From Planosporangium mesophilum (GTDB lineage: Bacteria > Actinomycetota > Actinomycetes > Mycobacteriales > Micromonosporaceae), in contig NZ_BOON01000014.1 of assembly GCF_016863255.1 (NCBI RefSeq), positions 28,171 to 92,170 of the forward strand: a stretch of DNA of 64,000 nucleotides, given 5' to 3'. A program made the position numbers and the translations under genes. The notes below the pieces were generated by a model. That model had not been told where the DNA came from. It did no database searches and saw only the letters and a program-made list of their open reading frames with translations. Positions 63,088 to 64,000 of the stretch are shown here, one piece after another; within the stretch, counting starts at the first letter, position 1; each line of letters begins with the position of its first letter.

Positions 63088-64000
63088 ATGGCCGTAGCAA
63101 CCAAGGCCACCACTCGACCGGCTGCCAAACGCGCGGCTGGTGCCAGTACGACCAAGAGCACGGGTACCAGGGCCGCGGCCGGCAAGGAGGGAGCGGCCAA
63201 GAGCGCCGCCGCGCCGACCGCCGCGAAGGCCCGCGCGAAGAAGACGACGACCACCAAGGCAGCCGGCGCGAAGGCGACCGGGGCGGCCGCGAAGAAGACC
63301 GCAGCGCCGGCGAAGTCGGCCGGTACCGCGAAGGCCGCGGCCGCGAAGAAGACCGCCGCGCCGGCGAAGTCGGCCGGTACCGCGAAGGCCGCGGCCGCGA
63401 AGCGGCCGGTGGCCGCGCAGGCCACCGGCGCCCGTCGGACCACGACGGCCTCGGCCGTGCGCGGCACGGGTACCGCACGGAAAACGGCTCCCGCCACGAA
63501 GTCGACCGCAAGGACGGCTCCGGCGAAGAAGGCCGCCACGAGCAGAAGCGCCACGGGTACCGCCCGCAAGACGGCGACCGCCGCTTCGACGCGTGGTACC
63601 GCCGGGACACGGGCGACCGCTGCGGCGAAGAAGACGGCCGCTCCCAAGAAGACGACCGCCGCCGCGCGGTCGACGGCGAAGACGGCTCCGGCGAAGACGG
63701 CGGCGGCGCGGGTGACCGGGCCGCGCAAGACGACGGCGAAGACGGCCCCGGCCAAGACGACCGCGACGAGGGCTCGGGCCACCGCGGCCACCACTGCCCG
63801 GACGACCGCAGCCAAGAAGGCGCCCACGACGGCTCCGGCTCGCAAGACCGCGACCACTGCTGCCGCTCGTAAGACGGCCGCTCCGGCTCGGGCTACCGCG
63901 GCCACCACTGCCCGGACGACCGCAGCCAAGAAGGCTCCGGCTCGCAAGACCGCGACCACTGCTGCCGCTCGGAAGACGGCCGCTCCGGCTCGCAAGACCG
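63088..64000 (+). CDS. Ala/Lys-rich histone H1-like protein (3' end beyond window)
   Basis: The frame from ATG 63088 (after AAGGGGGAAAAG) stays open to the window end: more than 304 codons made almost wholly of Ala, Lys, Thr, Arg, Pro, Gly and Ser. Units such as AAAKKTAAPAKSAGTAKA and ATTAARKTAAPAR recur, as in the C-terminal tails of histone H1 and mycobacterial/streptomycete HU proteins. No HU body precedes the repeats; a globular domain could follow outside the window. Likely a basic nucleoid-binding protein. Proteins of this composition are prone to repeat expansion. Confidence 0.8.
   Translation, partial: MAVATKATTRPAAKRAAGASTTKSTGTRAAAGKEGAAKSAAAPTAAKARAKKTTTTKAAGAKATGAAAKKTAAPAKSAGTAKAAAAKKTAAPAKSAGTAKAAAAKRPVAAQATGARRTTTASAVRGTGTARKTAPATKSTARTAPAKKAATSRSATGTARKTATAASTRGTAGTRATAAAKKTAAPKKTTAAARSTAKTAPAKTAAARVTGPRKTTAKTAPAKTTATRARATAATTARTTAAKKAPTTAPARKTATTAAARKTAAPARATAATTARTTAAKKAPARKTATTAAARKTAAPARKT
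63283..63390 (+). repeat. 54-bp tandem repeat in the histone-like gene
   Basis: Two near-identical 54-base units (63283-63336 and 63337-63390), starting GCGGCCGCGAAGAAGACC, encode AAAKKTAAPAKSAGTAKA twice; a third copy diverges after GCGGCCGCGAAG at 63391. Confidence 0.85.
63772..64000 (+). repeat. about 114-bp repeat in the histone-like gene
   Basis: A unit starting GCTCGGGC(C/T)ACCGCGGCC at 63772 recurs at 63886 and runs to the window edge. The second copy lacks a 9-base piece near GCGCCCACGACGGCT. Both encode Ala/Thr/Arg/Lys-rich text with AATTARTTAAKKAP and ARKTATTAAARKTAAPA. Confidence 0.8.

Noticed and set aside
62564..63610. Minus-strand Arg/Ser/Pro-rich frame opposite the histone-like gene
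   Set aside because: It is the complement of Ala/Lys repeats and has no family resemblance; only its last 25 codons have an independent ATG, listed separately at low confidence.
63283..64000. Repeats at the right end considered as a CRISPR array
   Set aside because: The units are in-frame coding repeats with no unique spacers and no cas genes nearby.

Overview
The window is about 70% GC with dense, often 4-base-overlapping genes, GTG starts and frequent GTAC/GGTACC-type codons. It looks like chromosomal DNA of a high-GC actinomycete, most probably Micromonosporaceae. Supporting genes are the DUF3145, DUF3052 and DUF2795 families, an actinobacterial HelD, a PucR-type FasR beside a fabD-fabH-acpP-fabF operon, a homodimeric AceE, and an RNase HI/phosphatase fusion. 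No phage, insertion sequence or CRISPR array was seen. Genus assignment is inference.

Layout. 1-1351 (minus): a tightly overlapping trio of nucleotidyltransferase, BON-like protein and metallophosphoesterase (cut by the window edge). 1517-10079: a carbamoyltransferase, a GT2 glycosyltransferase and three large polytopic membrane proteins of GT-C/DUF2079 appearance, a likely envelope-glycan block. 10424-11638: ornithine aminotransferase (rocD). 11806-19656: a two-armed galactose/alpha-galactoside module, with galK-galT-DeoR regulator on the minus strand and, divergently, a sugar ABC importer (binding lipoprotein plus two permeases) and a GH36 alpha-galactosidase. No galE or importer ATPase is present. 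19651-27456: HelD, DedA, an alpha/beta hydrolase, carbonic anhydrase, two conserved actinobacterial hypotheticals and a GH3 lipoprotein.

27530-33997 (minus) is the fatty-acid synthesis operon, in transcription order fasR, fabD, fabH, acpP, fabF, accD. FabD carries an unexpected C-terminal biotinyl-like domain. 34070-43111 holds secreted or wall enzymes: a GH16-CBM6 glucanase behind a near-consensus promoter with an abutting palindromic operator, an L,D-transpeptidase lipoprotein, a GH1 beta-glucosidase and an S15-type serine hydrolase behind two in-phase dyads. Between them lie gltX, an orphan serine-recombinase-like gene and a repetitive exported protein. 43171-50116 has aceE, a YjbQ protein, a fused 2-oxoacid dehydrogenase E1, a DUF3052 protein and an AhpE-type peroxiredoxin. 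tRNA-Val(UAC) follows at 50282-50353.

50539-64000 contains transporters (CadD, MFS, AI-2E, TSUP), a universal stress protein, an XRE/TPR regulator, a flavoprotein, a Nif3 / zinc-ribbon / RNase H-phosphatase translationally coupled run, the RNase P RNA gene (61616-62030, bounded by an 18-bp P1 helix) and, at the right edge, a long Ala/Lys-rich histone H1-like gene that runs out of the window. No single undescribed system is proven. The best leads are the FabD fusion, the orphan recombinase-like protein and several unassigned palindromic operator arrays.
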